DNA of 64,000 nt from NCBI GenBank assembly GCA_035505375.1, contig DATJQV010000083.1, forward strand, positions 1 through 64,000. The letters are read 5' to 3'. Source of the DNA: a bacterium. Lineage in GTDB: Bacteria > Hydrothermota > Tepidihabitantia > Tepidihabitantales > Tepidihabitantaceae. The notes under the pieces were generated by a model. The model saw only the letters and a program-made list of their open reading frames with translations. It was not told where the DNA came from and did no database searches. Below, one piece after another: positions 42,665 to 50,811 of this stretch; the stretch's first letter is position 1, and every line of letters begins with the position of its first letter. The translations under genes and the position numbers were made by a program.

Positions 42665-43336
42665 TCACGGTGAGCGAAGCGCGGAGACGAGGCCGATCAG
42701 CCAGAACGCCAGCGCCGAGCCCGAGAAAACCAGGCGGGCGTGAGACCAGCCGTCGGCCTTGCGGTAGCTGTCGGCAATGTCATTGGGGGCCGATGAGCTC
42801 AAGTAGCTGGTGCGTGCGCCGTTGTACTCGACGTGGCTGAGTACGAGTCCCGCGAGTGACAGCGCGGTCGCGCCTGCCAGAGCATAGCCCGCAGTCGGCC
42901 TACCGGTTCTTGCTTGATACAGCCCGGGGACCAGGACAGTCAAGGGCATCGGCTCGCGTCGGTAGATGGGGCGAGGGGCGAGGAGCGAGGGGCTGGGGGC
43001 TATAGACGAGGGACTAGCTTTCACTGACTCGAACACGGCTCGAATCTTGGGGGACACGGTCTGCGGATCAAGCGTCAGACTCGGGTCTCTGGCGATGAGA
43101 CTTCGGAACACAGCCGATGCTTCGTCGGTACTGCCGAGCGCCACGAGCGCGAACGCGTAAGTCCGGTTCACGCTGCCGGAATCGGCTGCGCTTCGCGCCG
43201 AATCGGCCAGGAAGGCGGGGGCAAGCTGGACGACTCGCTCGTAGTCGCCTGACTGGTACAGGCTGTCCAGCGGCGACGATGTAAGTGGCAATATGCAAAG
43301 TGCAAGATGCAGGATTGAGGATAATAGAGGAATCAT
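42665..43336 (-). CDS. TPR-like membrane protein of unknown function
   Basis: A 223-residue protein with an N-terminal signal or membrane segment (LLSSILHLALCILPL), about 80 residues that resemble one or two helical TPR-like repeats (YQSGDYERVVQLAPAFLADS), then a C-terminal part with two hydrophobic helices (AGYALAGATALSLAGLVLS; FSGSALAFWLIGLVSAL). The motif LVPGLYQARTGRPTAGYAL is typical of small membrane proteins with a DUF5683-like core. A repeat (42965-43013) encodes SPSSIAPSPSLLAPRP between the two halves. Its ATG overlaps the stop of the Kelch gene by 4 nt. Function unknown. Confidence 0.65.
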   Translation of the reverse strand: MIPLLSSILHLALCILPLTSSPLDSLYQSGDYERVVQLAPAFLADSARSAADSGSVNRTYAFALVALGSTDEASAVFRSLIARDPSLTLDPQTVSPKIRAVFESVKASPSSIAPSPSLLAPRPIYRREPMPLTVLVPGLYQARTGRPTAGYALAGATALSLAGLVLSHVEYNGARTSYLSSSAPNDIADSYRKADGWSHARLVFSGSALAFWLIGLVSALRSP

Positions 43337-44469
43337 CGGACGACGGTGATCCTGCCCGAAGCGGGCCGGCCGTTCTCATCCGTCACGCGCGCGAAGTACA
43401 CCCCGGGCGCGAACTGAGCATCGACTGGGCCCGAGCCCGCGAAGACGCGATGGCCGGAGCCATCGTAGATCGCGGCGCTGCGGCAGGTGATGCGGACACG
43501 TTTCGACGCAACCGTGGCCCAGCGCAGCGCGGTCTTCACCGGCGTCCGGGTTTCCGGTTCCTCGATGCCGGGCGGGAAGATCGAGTTGTTTTTCTCGACC
43601 GAGGCTTCGGTAGCCCCGTACAAGTCCTGGCCACCCATGACCACCACAAAACCGTCCGCGACCGCTGCCCCGCAGAAGGCGCGCTCCACCGACAGTGACG
43701 TTGTGTCCCTCCAGGGGCCGCTGTCTGCGTTGACGATTTCCACCGAGCTCATCGGCCGGCCACGGCTTTGGCCGCCGATCGCGCACAACCACGGGCCCCA
43801 ACCAACCGCTGCCCCGCCACTGCGCGAGTGGTGCATCTGGACGGCGGACGGCGACCATCCCATGCCAGGATGATACGTCTCGAAGCTGGACAGGTCGCTA
43901 CTGTAATACTTGCCGCCCACCGCGCACATCTTGCCTGCAGCCACGGCGGCCGCCGGGCTCGTGCGCGGAGTCCACAAGGACTCGACTACGTCCCAGCGTC
44001 CCGCACCGGAGTCAGGCGTGAACCGGGCGACCGTGCGTTCGTAGGTTGCCCCCGAGTGCCCGCCAATCGCGTATATGCAACCTCCGTATGCGCAGCCGGC
44101 TAGAGCGGAACGCGGCCATGGTAGAGGCGCCACAGTGTCCCACGTGTTGGAGGATGGGGCGTACCGGTCAACCCGGCTCAGGTCGGAATGCCCGTCCGTA
44201 CCACCGATGACATAGACCTTGCCGTCGAGTTCAGCACAGCCGGCGTCCCATTTTGGACCGGGCATTGGGGCAAGGCCGCGGAGCCAAGAGTCGGCCGGCA
44301 CGTCGTAGGCTTCGGTCGCCTGCCGAGACGAGTCGGGGGCCACAATCAGCCCACCGATGGCGTATATCCGCGAGCCTACCGCGGCGCTGGCGAATCTGAA
44401 GCCCGGGGTGGGCATCGGCGCGCACTGCTGCCAGTTCTGCGTCAGGACCAGCACAAGAAGGCCTATCAT
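43333..44469 (-). CDS. Kelch-repeat protein with C-terminal sorting-like end
   Basis: A 378-residue protein. Six or more Kelch repeats are visible: RIYAIGGLIVAPDSSRQATE, KVYVIGGTDGHSDLSRVDRY, CIYAIGGHSGATYERTVARF, KMCAVGGKYYSSDLSSFETY, LCAIGGQSRGRPMSSVEIV and VVVMGGQDLYG. The end (QFAPGVYFARVTDENGRPAS then GRITVVR) fits the last strands of a sorting domain. The N-terminal hydrophobic stretch is short (MIGLLVLVLTQNW), so export is probable but not certain. It follows the kinase gene by 28 nt and overlaps the next gene by 4 nt. Confidence 0.75.
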   Translation of the reverse strand: MIGLLVLVLTQNWQQCAPMPTPGFRFASAAVGSRIYAIGGLIVAPDSSRQATEAYDVPADSWLRGLAPMPGPKWDAGCAELDGKVYVIGGTDGHSDLSRVDRYAPSSNTWDTVAPLPWPRSALAGCAYGGCIYAIGGHSGATYERTVARFTPDSGAGRWDVVESLWTPRTSPAAAVAAGKMCAVGGKYYSSDLSSFETYHPGMGWSPSAVQMHHSRSGGAAVGWGPWLCAIGGQSRGRPMSSVEIVNADSGPWRDTTSLSVERAFCGAAVADGFVVVMGGQDLYGATEASVEKNNSIFPPGIEEPETRTPVKTALRWATVASKRVRITCRSAAIYDGSGHRVFAGSGPVDAQFAPGVYFARVTDENGRPASGRITVVR

Positions 44470-44497
44470 CTCAGTTCCTAGTTAGCAAATTCCATGC

Positions 44498-46069
44498 CTA
44501 CCTTGCGGCCATGTCATAGCTGAACCGATAGGCGCGAGCCGAATCGGTTCTTATGACCTCGTGTTTGATGCCCAATTCCGGATGTGTGAGTGTGACATCG
44601 TGACTGCCCAGGCTCACTCGTATTGGGTGGTCCATGGGCGTCGTGTCGACTATCCTGCCGTCGATCGCGACCACTGCCCACGGCGTGACACTGATATCCA
44701 CATTTGCCACCTCGCGGTCCAAATTGACCGCGAGCGTGCAGGACGGCTGGTCCATCAGGAGCGTCCGGCTCACCTCAGGATAGTAGGGGTTGAGCAGTGT
44801 GACCACATGCCGGCCCTGGGGTAACACCGGTTCGGTCGACAGCGGTGTAGCTCCCAAGGACTTGCCGTCAATTGCCACGTCAGCCCAAGGCGTCACTGTA
44901 ATCCGCAGCCGGCATTCAGCCGGCGGAGAGAGTTGGCTGTTCGGAGTGGCAATTCCGACGTCAGTGGTCCCGAGTTCGGTACTCGGCATTCCCGAGACAG
45001 GGGGCTGACCAGACAGACGGCGAGTGGTTGAGGAGTCGAGTATCCGAGTCTCGGTCACTGGACCACTTGAATCCCGCGAACCTGCAATCCTGCCGTACGA
45101 GGTGTCCGCGACCAGAGATGTCCCTTCTCCTGTAGACCTGTCGCCTGCATGACGTGAATGGGCAACAACCAGCGACACGGCTACGGCGGCGATCAGTAGA
45201 CCGCACGCCGCCAGCCACACGCCACTGCGGCTTGGCGTCCTACGCCTTATGCTCGAGGCCTGACGTTGGCCGTCGGATGCGTTTAGCAGCCGCACCAACT
45301 CGTCGGCGGTATGCGGGCGCGTTGTTGCATCCTTGGCCAGCATCCGTGTCACGAGGTCGCTCAGCCCGGCCGGCAGGCCGCCCACGAGTTCCGCCAAAGG
45401 GCGAGGCTGGTGGTTAAGCACCAGGCTCAGCGCGTCGGCATAGTTTGAGGCGGCAAATGGGTTGAGTCTGCTCAGCGATTGGTAGATGACAATACCGAGG
45501 GCGAAGATGTCGGTCGCCGCGTCCACTCTCTGGCCCCGGGCCTGCTCCGGCGACATATAGGATGGTGTGCCGATGACGCATCCTTCTTGTGTGAGTTCGC
45601 CGAAGTCACGCGCGCAGGCAAGCCCGAAGTCGGTGAGTTTCACTTCGCCGGTGTCCGAGATCATGATGTTTGCCGGCTTGAGGTCACGGTGAATCACGTC
45701 TTGCCCGTGGGCGTAAGCAAGCGCCCGCGCCACTGCCAGCACGATGGGCGTAAGTTCGGCAAGCGTCAGATGCCCCTTCTCTGCCAGCAGTGCGTCGAGG
45801 GTCCGGCCTTCGATGAACTCCGAGGCGATGTAAAAGTCGTCGTCGGTGCCGAAGTCGTAGACGGTCACGATGCCCGGGTGCTTCAGCCTCGCCTGCAGCA
45901 AGGCTTCTCGCCGGAACCGCTGTACCAGGTCCGTATCCGCAGTCAGCCGCGGGTGGAGTACCTTGAGCAGGACGTTCCGGTCCAACACTCGGTCCTTGGC
46001 CTTGTAGGTCATGGCGACCATCCCTTCCTGGATGGTCTCCAGCACCTCGTACCGCTCAGCGCGCTTCAT
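44498..46069 (-). CDS. Transmembrane Ser/Thr protein kinase with two PEGA domains
   Basis: A 523-residue Hanks-type kinase. The kinase domain (1-265) has the ATP-binding lysine Lys36 (VLLKVL), catalytic Asp129 (HRDLKPAN), DFG (147-149) and GTPSYMSPEQARG. The glycine loop is unusual: IQEGMVAMTYKA keeps only one of the three glycines. A membrane helix follows (about 282-304, WLAACGLLIAAVAVSLVVA), and the outer part has two PEGA-like domains (ITVTPWADVAIDGKSLGATP; ISVTPWAVVAIDGRIVDTTP). It lies between the sigma-54 activator and the Kelch gene in one operon, so it may phosphorylate that regulator or envelope proteins; this is inference. Confidence 0.9.
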   Translation of the reverse strand: MKRAERYEVLETIQEGMVAMTYKAKDRVLDRNVLLKVLHPRLTADTDLVQRFRREALLQARLKHPGIVTVYDFGTDDDFYIASEFIEGRTLDALLAEKGHLTLAELTPIVLAVARALAYAHGQDVIHRDLKPANIMISDTGEVKLTDFGLACARDFGELTQEGCVIGTPSYMSPEQARGQRVDAATDIFALGIVIYQSLSRLNPFAASNYADALSLVLNHQPRPLAELVGGLPAGLSDLVTRMLAKDATTRPHTADELVRLLNASDGQRQASSIRRRTPSRSGVWLAACGLLIAAVAVSLVVAHSRHAGDRSTGEGTSLVADTSYGRIAGSRDSSGPVTETRILDSSTTRRLSGQPPVSGMPSTELGTTDVGIATPNSQLSPPAECRLRITVTPWADVAIDGKSLGATPLSTEPVLPQGRHVVTLLNPYYPEVSRTLLMDQPSCTLAVNLDREVANVDISVTPWAVVAIDGRIVDTTPMDHPIRVSLGSHDVTLTHPELGIKHEVIRTDSARAYRFSYDMAAR

Positions 46070-46095
46070 GCCGTCAGCACTTCAGCTTCTCGTCT

Positions 46096-47568
46096 CTAGC
46101 GTCCGCTTTCGTCTTCGTGCTTCCACTCGGCCAGCTTGTTGAGGAGCGTCCGGCGGGATATCCCCAGGCTTGCGGCCGTCCGGGTCCGGTTGCCATTGAA
46201 CGCCTTGAGCCGATCGAGAACAACTCGCTTCTCGATTTCGGCGGCGGTGCCCTCAATCGCCCTGTTCGTTTCGGACGACGCAGGCAGCATGATGTCCTGT
46301 TCGGTGAGCCTTTCGCCGGAGGAGAGTACTACCGCTCGTTCGATGGCGTTCTCCAGTTGTCGGATGTTTCCCGGCCAGGTGAAGTTCACCAGCTTGTCAA
46401 GCGCCGGGGCGGTGATACCGGTCACGTGTTTGTTTTGTCGGGCAGCGCTGGTAGTGAGGAAGTGGCTGGCCAGGAGCGGGATATCATCCCGGCGCTGGCG
46501 TAGGGGCGGCAGTTCGATGGGAATCACGTTCAGCCTGTAGTAAAGGTCCTCGCGGAACTTCCCCTCATGCGCCATCAGTCCGAGGTTGCGGTTGGTGGCG
46601 CTCATCACGCGCACGTCCACGTGCTGGTTCTCGGTGTCGCCGACTCTGCGTACTTCGCCGCTCTGAAGCGCCCGCAGGAGTTTGGGTTGAAGCGGCAGCG
46701 GCATGTCCGATACCTCGTCGAGGAACAGCGTGCCCCCGCTCGCTGCCTCGAACAGCCCCTGCTTGTCGGTCACCGCGCCGGTGAACGAGCCCTTTCGGTG
46801 GCCGAAGAGCTCGGATTCGAGCAGGTTTTCAGGAATGGCACCGCAGTTCACCGGGACGAACGCCGCCTTCTTGCGTGGCCCGGAGTAGTGAATCGCCCGG
46901 GCGACGAGTTCCTTACCTGTGCCGGTCTCACCGGTGATGAGCACCGGCGCATCGGTCGGGATTACCCGCGCCATCATCTCGTAGACCGCCTGCATCGCCG
47001 GGCTCCGGCCGACTATCTCTGGAAACTGGCGCCAGTCGCCCAGGGCCGAGCGCAACCGGCCGGTCTCCTCGGCCAGCCCCGAGCAGAGCCGGGCGTTCTC
47101 GATGGCCAGCGCCGCAATGTTGGCGAAGGGGCGCAGGAAAGCAAGCGCCGAGTCACTGAACACGTTGCGGTCGGTGCGGCTGTCCACGTAGATGGCCCCG
47201 ACCACTCTCTCCCGGCTTACCAGCGGTGCCACCGCGACCGACCGCACCTGGCCGATGATGAGGCTTTGCGCGCCGGGGAATGCGCCGGGTGCGTCCACGA
47301 ACACCTTTGCCTCGCGGTTGGCCACGACTTCGTCGAGCACGGTCCTCGACACGCCGCTTAGCTCTTTCTCCACCGGGCCGTCGATATGCCGGGCCGCACG
47401 TACGGCAAGGCCACCGGTCTTCTCGTCGGCCAGAAGCAAGAGCCCGCGCTCGGCGTTCATGGTCCTCAGGGCTTCATCCAGTACCTGACCGAACAGCACG
47501 TCCGGGTCCATGATGGAATTGAACAACTGACTGACGCGAAAAAGGGCTTCGTATGTTTCACTTGGCAT
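46096..47568 (-). CDS. Sigma-54-dependent transcriptional activator with GAF domain
   Basis: A 490-residue enhancer-binding protein. An N-terminal GAF sensor (about 10-165) is followed by the AAA+ domain: Walker A GETGTGKELVARAIH, the sigma-54 contact loop as GSFTGA in HRKGSFTGAV (Ser for the usual Ala), Walker B GGTLFLDEVSDMPL and the arginine-containing FREDLYYRLNVIPIELPPLR. A Fis-type HTH closes it (NRTRTAASLGISRRTLLNKL). GAGGAGC is 7 nt before ATG 47568; the longer frame to 47703 runs inside the upstream lipoprotein gene. Overlap with that gene is 11 nt. Targets are not evident; no -24/-12 promoter was found by eye. Confidence 0.93.
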   Translation of the reverse strand: MPSETYEALFRVSQLFNSIMDPDVLFGQVLDEALRTMNAERGLLLLADEKTGGLAVRAARHIDGPVEKELSGVSRTVLDEVVANREAKVFVDAPGAFPGAQSLIIGQVRSVAVAPLVSRERVVGAIYVDSRTDRNVFSDSALAFLRPFANIAALAIENARLCSGLAEETGRLRSALGDWRQFPEIVGRSPAMQAVYEMMARVIPTDAPVLITGETGTGKELVARAIHYSGPRKKAAFVPVNCGAIPENLLESELFGHRKGSFTGAVTDKQGLFEAASGGTLFLDEVSDMPLPLQPKLLRALQSGEVRRVGDTENQHVDVRVMSATNRNLGLMAHEGKFREDLYYRLNVIPIELPPLRQRRDDIPLLASHFLTTSAARQNKHVTGITAPALDKLVNFTWPGNIRQLENAIERAVVLSSGERLTEQDIMLPASSETNRAIEGTAAEIEKRVVLDRLKAFNGNRTRTAASLGISRRTLLNKLAEWKHEDESGR

Positions 47569-48532
47569 GGAATAGCTCCTCGGCTGAACGTGATGAGTTG
47601 CCGAACTGGTCGATGGCCTCAATGGTCCAGTAGTAGTCGCCGGAATCGAGCAGCGAAGACTGAAAACGCCAGGTGGTGTCGGCGGCGTCGAAATCCGCGG
47701 CAACGCCGGCCGGACTGCCGCTCACAATCCGGACCAATTCACCGTGGTAGGTCACACCAAAGCCGTGGTCGAACCGGTACCAGGAAAAGGTGGTGTCCTG
47801 CGACAGTGTATCCAGGCCACCGGATGGGAACGCCGGTTCCGGCAGGTCGGTCATGATGCGAGTGATTCCGTCCAACGTCACCTCAGCTTCCGTGGATTCC
47901 ATGTCAACCACGCAGAACCGCACGCTTTGTCCCACCAACGTGTCGAGGCTCTGCCCGGGCAGGTCGGTGGAATAGAGAGTCTGGGTGAACATCATCTCGT
48001 CCGGGTTGTAGTTCAGCCGCTGGGAGTAACCGACGGCCGGTATCTGAACCATGACCGAGTCGACATCCGCCTCTCCGTCATTGTCCCCGGCCATCGCTGA
48101 CAGCGTGCAGAACTTGAGCGGCTCCGGCGGCCAGTCCCGGCCGTAGACATGGGTCGTCACCCGGCAATTCTGGAGGTATGGCAGGCCATCCAGGTACGTG
48201 GTCATGGTGTCGATTTCACCCTTCACCAACGCGAGGCGTGAGGACTCAGCCGCATACCCTTGGGCGGTAACGAAGACCCACGCGCTCTCTGCCGGCAGTT
48301 CCCGCAAATCGAAATTGCCGGCGGAGTCGGTCTCGACGACGCGCCCGCTTGCCGGGATGCTGATTCTGGCTGCGGCTATGGGCGTTGCGCGTCGCGTCAG
48401 CACGCGGCCGCTGATGTTGCCGCCCAGCGCCGGGTCAAGCGGGTTATCCCGAGGGGCGTCCCATGAGCAGCGCAGCGTCAAGAGCACCGCGAGCGCGACC
48501 AGAAACCTGATGCAGCAGCGCCTGAGCATCAT
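47558..48532 (-). CDS. Lipoprotein with carboxypeptidase-regulatory-like domain
   Basis: A 324-residue protein with a lipobox ending LLTLRC, so probably a lipoprotein. Residues about 35-110 form a CarboxypepD_reg-like sandwich (GGNISGRVLTRRATPIAAAR). The rest is beta-rich and ends with a fibronectin-III-like strand pattern (DSGDYYWTIEAIDQFGNSS). ATG 48532 or 48529 is chosen because the promoter at 48546-48573 would start transcription near 48539, downstream of the ATG at 48544. It is the first gene of the operon with the sigma-54 activator and kinase. A decayed copy of its first quarter, with the same promoter, is at 49521-49752. Confidence 0.72.
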   Translation of the reverse strand: MMLRRCCIRFLVALAVLLTLRCSWDAPRDNPLDPALGGNISGRVLTRRATPIAAARISIPASGRVVETDSAGNFDLRELPAESAWVFVTAQGYAAESSRLALVKGEIDTMTTYLDGLPYLQNCRVTTHVYGRDWPPEPLKFCTLSAMAGDNDGEADVDSVMVQIPAVGYSQRLNYNPDEMMFTQTLYSTDLPGQSLDTLVGQSVRFCVVDMESTEAEVTLDGITRIMTDLPEPAFPSGGLDTLSQDTTFSWYRFDHGFGVTYHGELVRIVSGSPAGVAADFDAADTTWRFQSSLLDSGDYYWTIEAIDQFGNSSRSAEELFHAK

Positions 48533-48545
48533 TGAATTCAGCACT

Positions 48546-48573
48546 AGCTTAGCACGGCAGTAGCTCCGTTCAA
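48546..48573 (-). promoter_or_regulatory. sigma70-type promoter of the lipoprotein / sigma-54 activator / kinase operon
   Basis: Minus-strand TTGAAC (48573-48568), 16-nt spacer, TAAGCT (48551-48546). Both boxes are conserved exactly in the duplicated copy at 49725-49752 although the spacer differs, which supports function. The mRNA would have a leader of about 7 nt. Confidence 0.65.
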
Positions 48574-48762
48574 GTAGAGGCAGGTTGGAATGAGTCCGGC
48601 TTTGCTATGGAACGGGGCAGAAGCAGGCTACCGGTTCCCGAAGCCAGAGAGCCGGCGTTGCACACGCTGCCCGGCCCACGCAGCCGGCGTCATGCGTCGG
48701 TCGCGGGGCATGTAGGATGAGACAGACAGCAGGTCATTGCCGAGTGCAGCCCCGTCCTTCGT

Positions 48763-49416
48763 TCAGTCGGCCGCTTTGACGGCGGGCTCCGCCACTGTGC
48801 TGCCGGGCCTGGAGACGGCCGGTGACAGGAAGTAGATTCCGGGACGAAGTCCTTCGCCGACTCTGTCGCCCCTGCAGACGGCGACCTGCCGCCCAGCGGC
48901 GTCCGATAGAATAAAGACATCAGTCTCGTGTCCGGGGACGCGGGCAAAGGAAGTGAAGGGATTGGGCTGAATCAGAATGTATGTTGCAGCGGCGTGCTCC
49001 CGGGTCGGCGGCTGCTCGGTGATGGCGTTGCCGTTGGCGTCGGTCTTGATCAGGCAGACGTCGTAGCTCCCCGCACCAAAGAAGTTAGTGCAACCCGCGA
49101 TGATGTAGCCACCGTCGGTAGCCTGCCGGACCGAGTAGGCCATGTCGTCCCCTGGACCGCCATAGGTCCTGGTCCAAAGCTCATTGCCCGAGGCATCAGG
49201 CTTGATGAGGTAGACATCCTCGTGGCCTGCACCAAAGGACTTGGCATAGCCTGCAACGATGTACCCGGCATCACTGGTTTGCTCAACCGAGTAGCCGACG
49301 TCGTCACTCGGCCCGCCGTAGGTTCTCCTCCAGCCGGTTTGGGCAAAGGCAGCAGGAGCAAGGCAGAAAACGAGCACGGGAACAAGCAAGCAGCCAGCGT
49401 AGATCCTCGATGTCAC
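48763..49416 (-). CDS. Small secreted repeat protein with sorting domain
   Basis: A 217-residue exported protein beginning at GTG 49416 after GGAGGAAG. The signal peptide is CLLVPVLVFCLAPAAFA. Two blade repeats follow (WRRTYGGPSDDVGYSVEQTS and DAGYIVAGYAKSFGAGHEDV; WTRTYGGPGDDMAYSVRQAT), the W-RTYGG-DDGYSV type common in secreted propellers. Two blades cannot close a propeller, so it is either truncated or assembles as an oligomer. The C-terminus (IQPNPFTSFARV and GLRPGIYFLS) is a sorting domain. Confidence 0.72.
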   Translation of the reverse strand: MTSRIYAGCLLVPVLVFCLAPAAFAQTGWRRTYGGPSDDVGYSVEQTSDAGYIVAGYAKSFGAGHEDVYLIKPDASGNELWTRTYGGPGDDMAYSVRQATDGGYIIAGCTNFFGAGSYDVCLIKTDANGNAITEQPPTREHAAATYILIQPNPFTSFARVPGHETDVFILSDAAGRQVAVCRGDRVGEGLRPGIYFLSPAVSRPGSTVAEPAVKAAD

Positions 49417-49439
49417 TCTTGTCTTCCTCCGATGTCTGC

Positions 49440-49466
49440 GGTTCGATTCATGCCGTGAATCGAACC
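49440..49466. promoter_or_regulatory. Perfect inverted repeat, possible operator
   Basis: GGTTCGATTCA-TGCCG-TGAATCGAACC, 11-bp arms with a 5-nt centre, lies 24 nt upstream of the GTG start of the gene at 48763-49416. It could be a regulator site or an mRNA hairpin. Confidence 0.5.
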
Positions 49467-49520
49467 TGACTCAACGGCTTTAATTGAGTATACGAGAATA
49501 GCGGTTTCTCGACTCTCGCG

Positions 49521-49712
49521 CTACTGGCCTGGCAGGGCGCCTGCCCTGGCTGCGGCCGCCGGCGCTGCGCGTCTCGTCAGTCCGCGGCCGCTGATATTGC
49601 CGCCGATTGCCGGGCCAAGCAGGTTGCTGCAGATTGTGTCCCACGAACAGCGCGGCATCAACAGCAACGCGAGCGTGTGTACGGACTTGATGCAGGAGCG
49701 TGTCCGGTCCAT
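49521..49712 (-). pseudogene. Truncated duplicate of the lipoprotein gene at 47558-48532
   Basis: The frame carries RCSWD, GGNISGRGLTRRAAPAAAAR in the same order and spacing as RCSWD, GGNISGRVLTRRATPIAAAR in the intact lipoprotein, then stops after 63 codons. Upstream sequence, including both promoter boxes, is also duplicated. Only the N-terminal fifth remains. Confidence 0.7.
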
Positions 49713-49724
49713 CAATTGAGCGCC

Positions 49725-49752
49725 AGCTTAGCACGACGGCGGCGCTGTTCAA
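49725..49752 (-). promoter_or_regulatory. Duplicated promoter of the truncated lipoprotein copy
   Basis: Minus-strand TTGAAC (49752-49747), 16-nt spacer, TAAGCT (49730-49725), identical boxes to 48546-48573. Confidence 0.55.
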
Positions 49753-49890
49753 GTGGAGGCAGTCGGGCTCGGGCAGGGCTGCGTCAGAGGGGAACCTAAG
49801 CGGACGGGTATTCTCAAGCCCCAAGAGCAAACGACGCACGTCCGACCGGTATTGCGGCAAGCCGCCGGCGTGGCCCCGCCACGCGGATGG

Positions 49891-50811
49891 CTACTTTGGC
49901 TTCGGTCTCACGCCGATCACATTCGGTATCGGCCAGGCGGTCTGGTTCGCGTCGGACTCATGCATCCTTGTTTCATAGCTGCCGACCAGTTCGACCTCGC
50001 GGCCGCCGGCGGCTACGTACATCTGGGCTACCGGCCCGCCGTCCAGATGTTGCGCGCAGACCAGCCCGAGCGGCAGGGAAAGGAGTATCTGGTCGAAGTC
50101 GTGCATGCTGTACGGCGAGCGGCAGAAGATGAGCAGTGCCCGGCCCTGATCGTCCTCACCGAGCGCGGCTTCGCTCCAAATCTTAGTCTGGTCTGACCAG
50201 CGGTTATCGCCCGGCCGCCGAATCAGCCTGAGGTTCTGCACAACGTAGCGGTAGTCCTTGCGGATCGTCTTGATGCTTGCGCCCGAGTCCAGGTCGAACA
50301 TTCTGAAGCCCGGCTTATCGCCCGAGCGAGGCCCGAAGGCGGCGACCGACTGGTATCGGTTAGCCCTGCCGCAGCGCAGACCGTCCATCGCGAGGAAGCC
50401 GACGTGAGTGGAAGCGTCCCGCGCGTACATCCCGGCGTTGATGGCGGCCACCATGCTTTCCTGCTCACACCACTCCCTTGTTGTCAGCTTCTGCCGGTCC
50501 TTCCGCTGACTGGCGCACAGTATCTCCATGTCCCACAACGACGGGTCAACTCGAAGCACGGTAACTACCTCGTCGCCGGCCGGGCTCGACTCACCGGCCG
50601 GGAAAGATGCCAGCTCCAGTCCCGGCTTGAGTACGTGCCAAACATCCGCGGCGTGTCCTGCGCAGATGGCCAGCGACAAGGCCGCGGCCCAGTGAAGAAG
50701 GAAGGGCCGAGTACGACGATGCAATGTCCTCAGCACGTTTGCCTCATGCGCACTGACGCTGCTCACCTGGCCGCGTCCGCCCGGGGCGGCTGTCCAAATG
50801 CGGCCGGTCAT
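49891..50811 (-). CDS. Phosphodiester glycosidase (NAGPA) family protein
   Basis: A 306-residue protein with the NAGPA fold, a family whose members remove GlcNAc from phosphodiester-linked sugars or process exopolysaccharide. Signs are MVAAINAGMYARDASTHVGF, then ALLIFCRSPYS and the active-site-like AQHLDGGPVAQMYVAAGG near the C-terminus. A hydrophobic segment at about residues 38-53 (LLHWAAALSLAICAGHAA) suggests export. Its start overlaps the TPR gene stop by ATGA, supporting ATG 50811, though internal GTG/TTG starts closer to the signal segment are possible. Substrate unknown. Confidence 0.82.
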   Translation of the reverse strand: MTGRIWTAAPGGRGQVSSVSAHEANVLRTLHRRTRPFLLHWAAALSLAICAGHAADVWHVLKPGLELASFPAGESSPAGDEVVTVLRVDPSLWDMEILCASQRKDRQKLTTREWCEQESMVAAINAGMYARDASTHVGFLAMDGLRCGRANRYQSVAAFGPRSGDKPGFRMFDLDSGASIKTIRKDYRYVVQNLRLIRRPGDNRWSDQTKIWSEAALGEDDQGRALLIFCRSPYSMHDFDQILLSLPLGLVCAQHLDGGPVAQMYVAAGGREVELVGSYETRMHESDANQTAWPIPNVIGVRPKPK

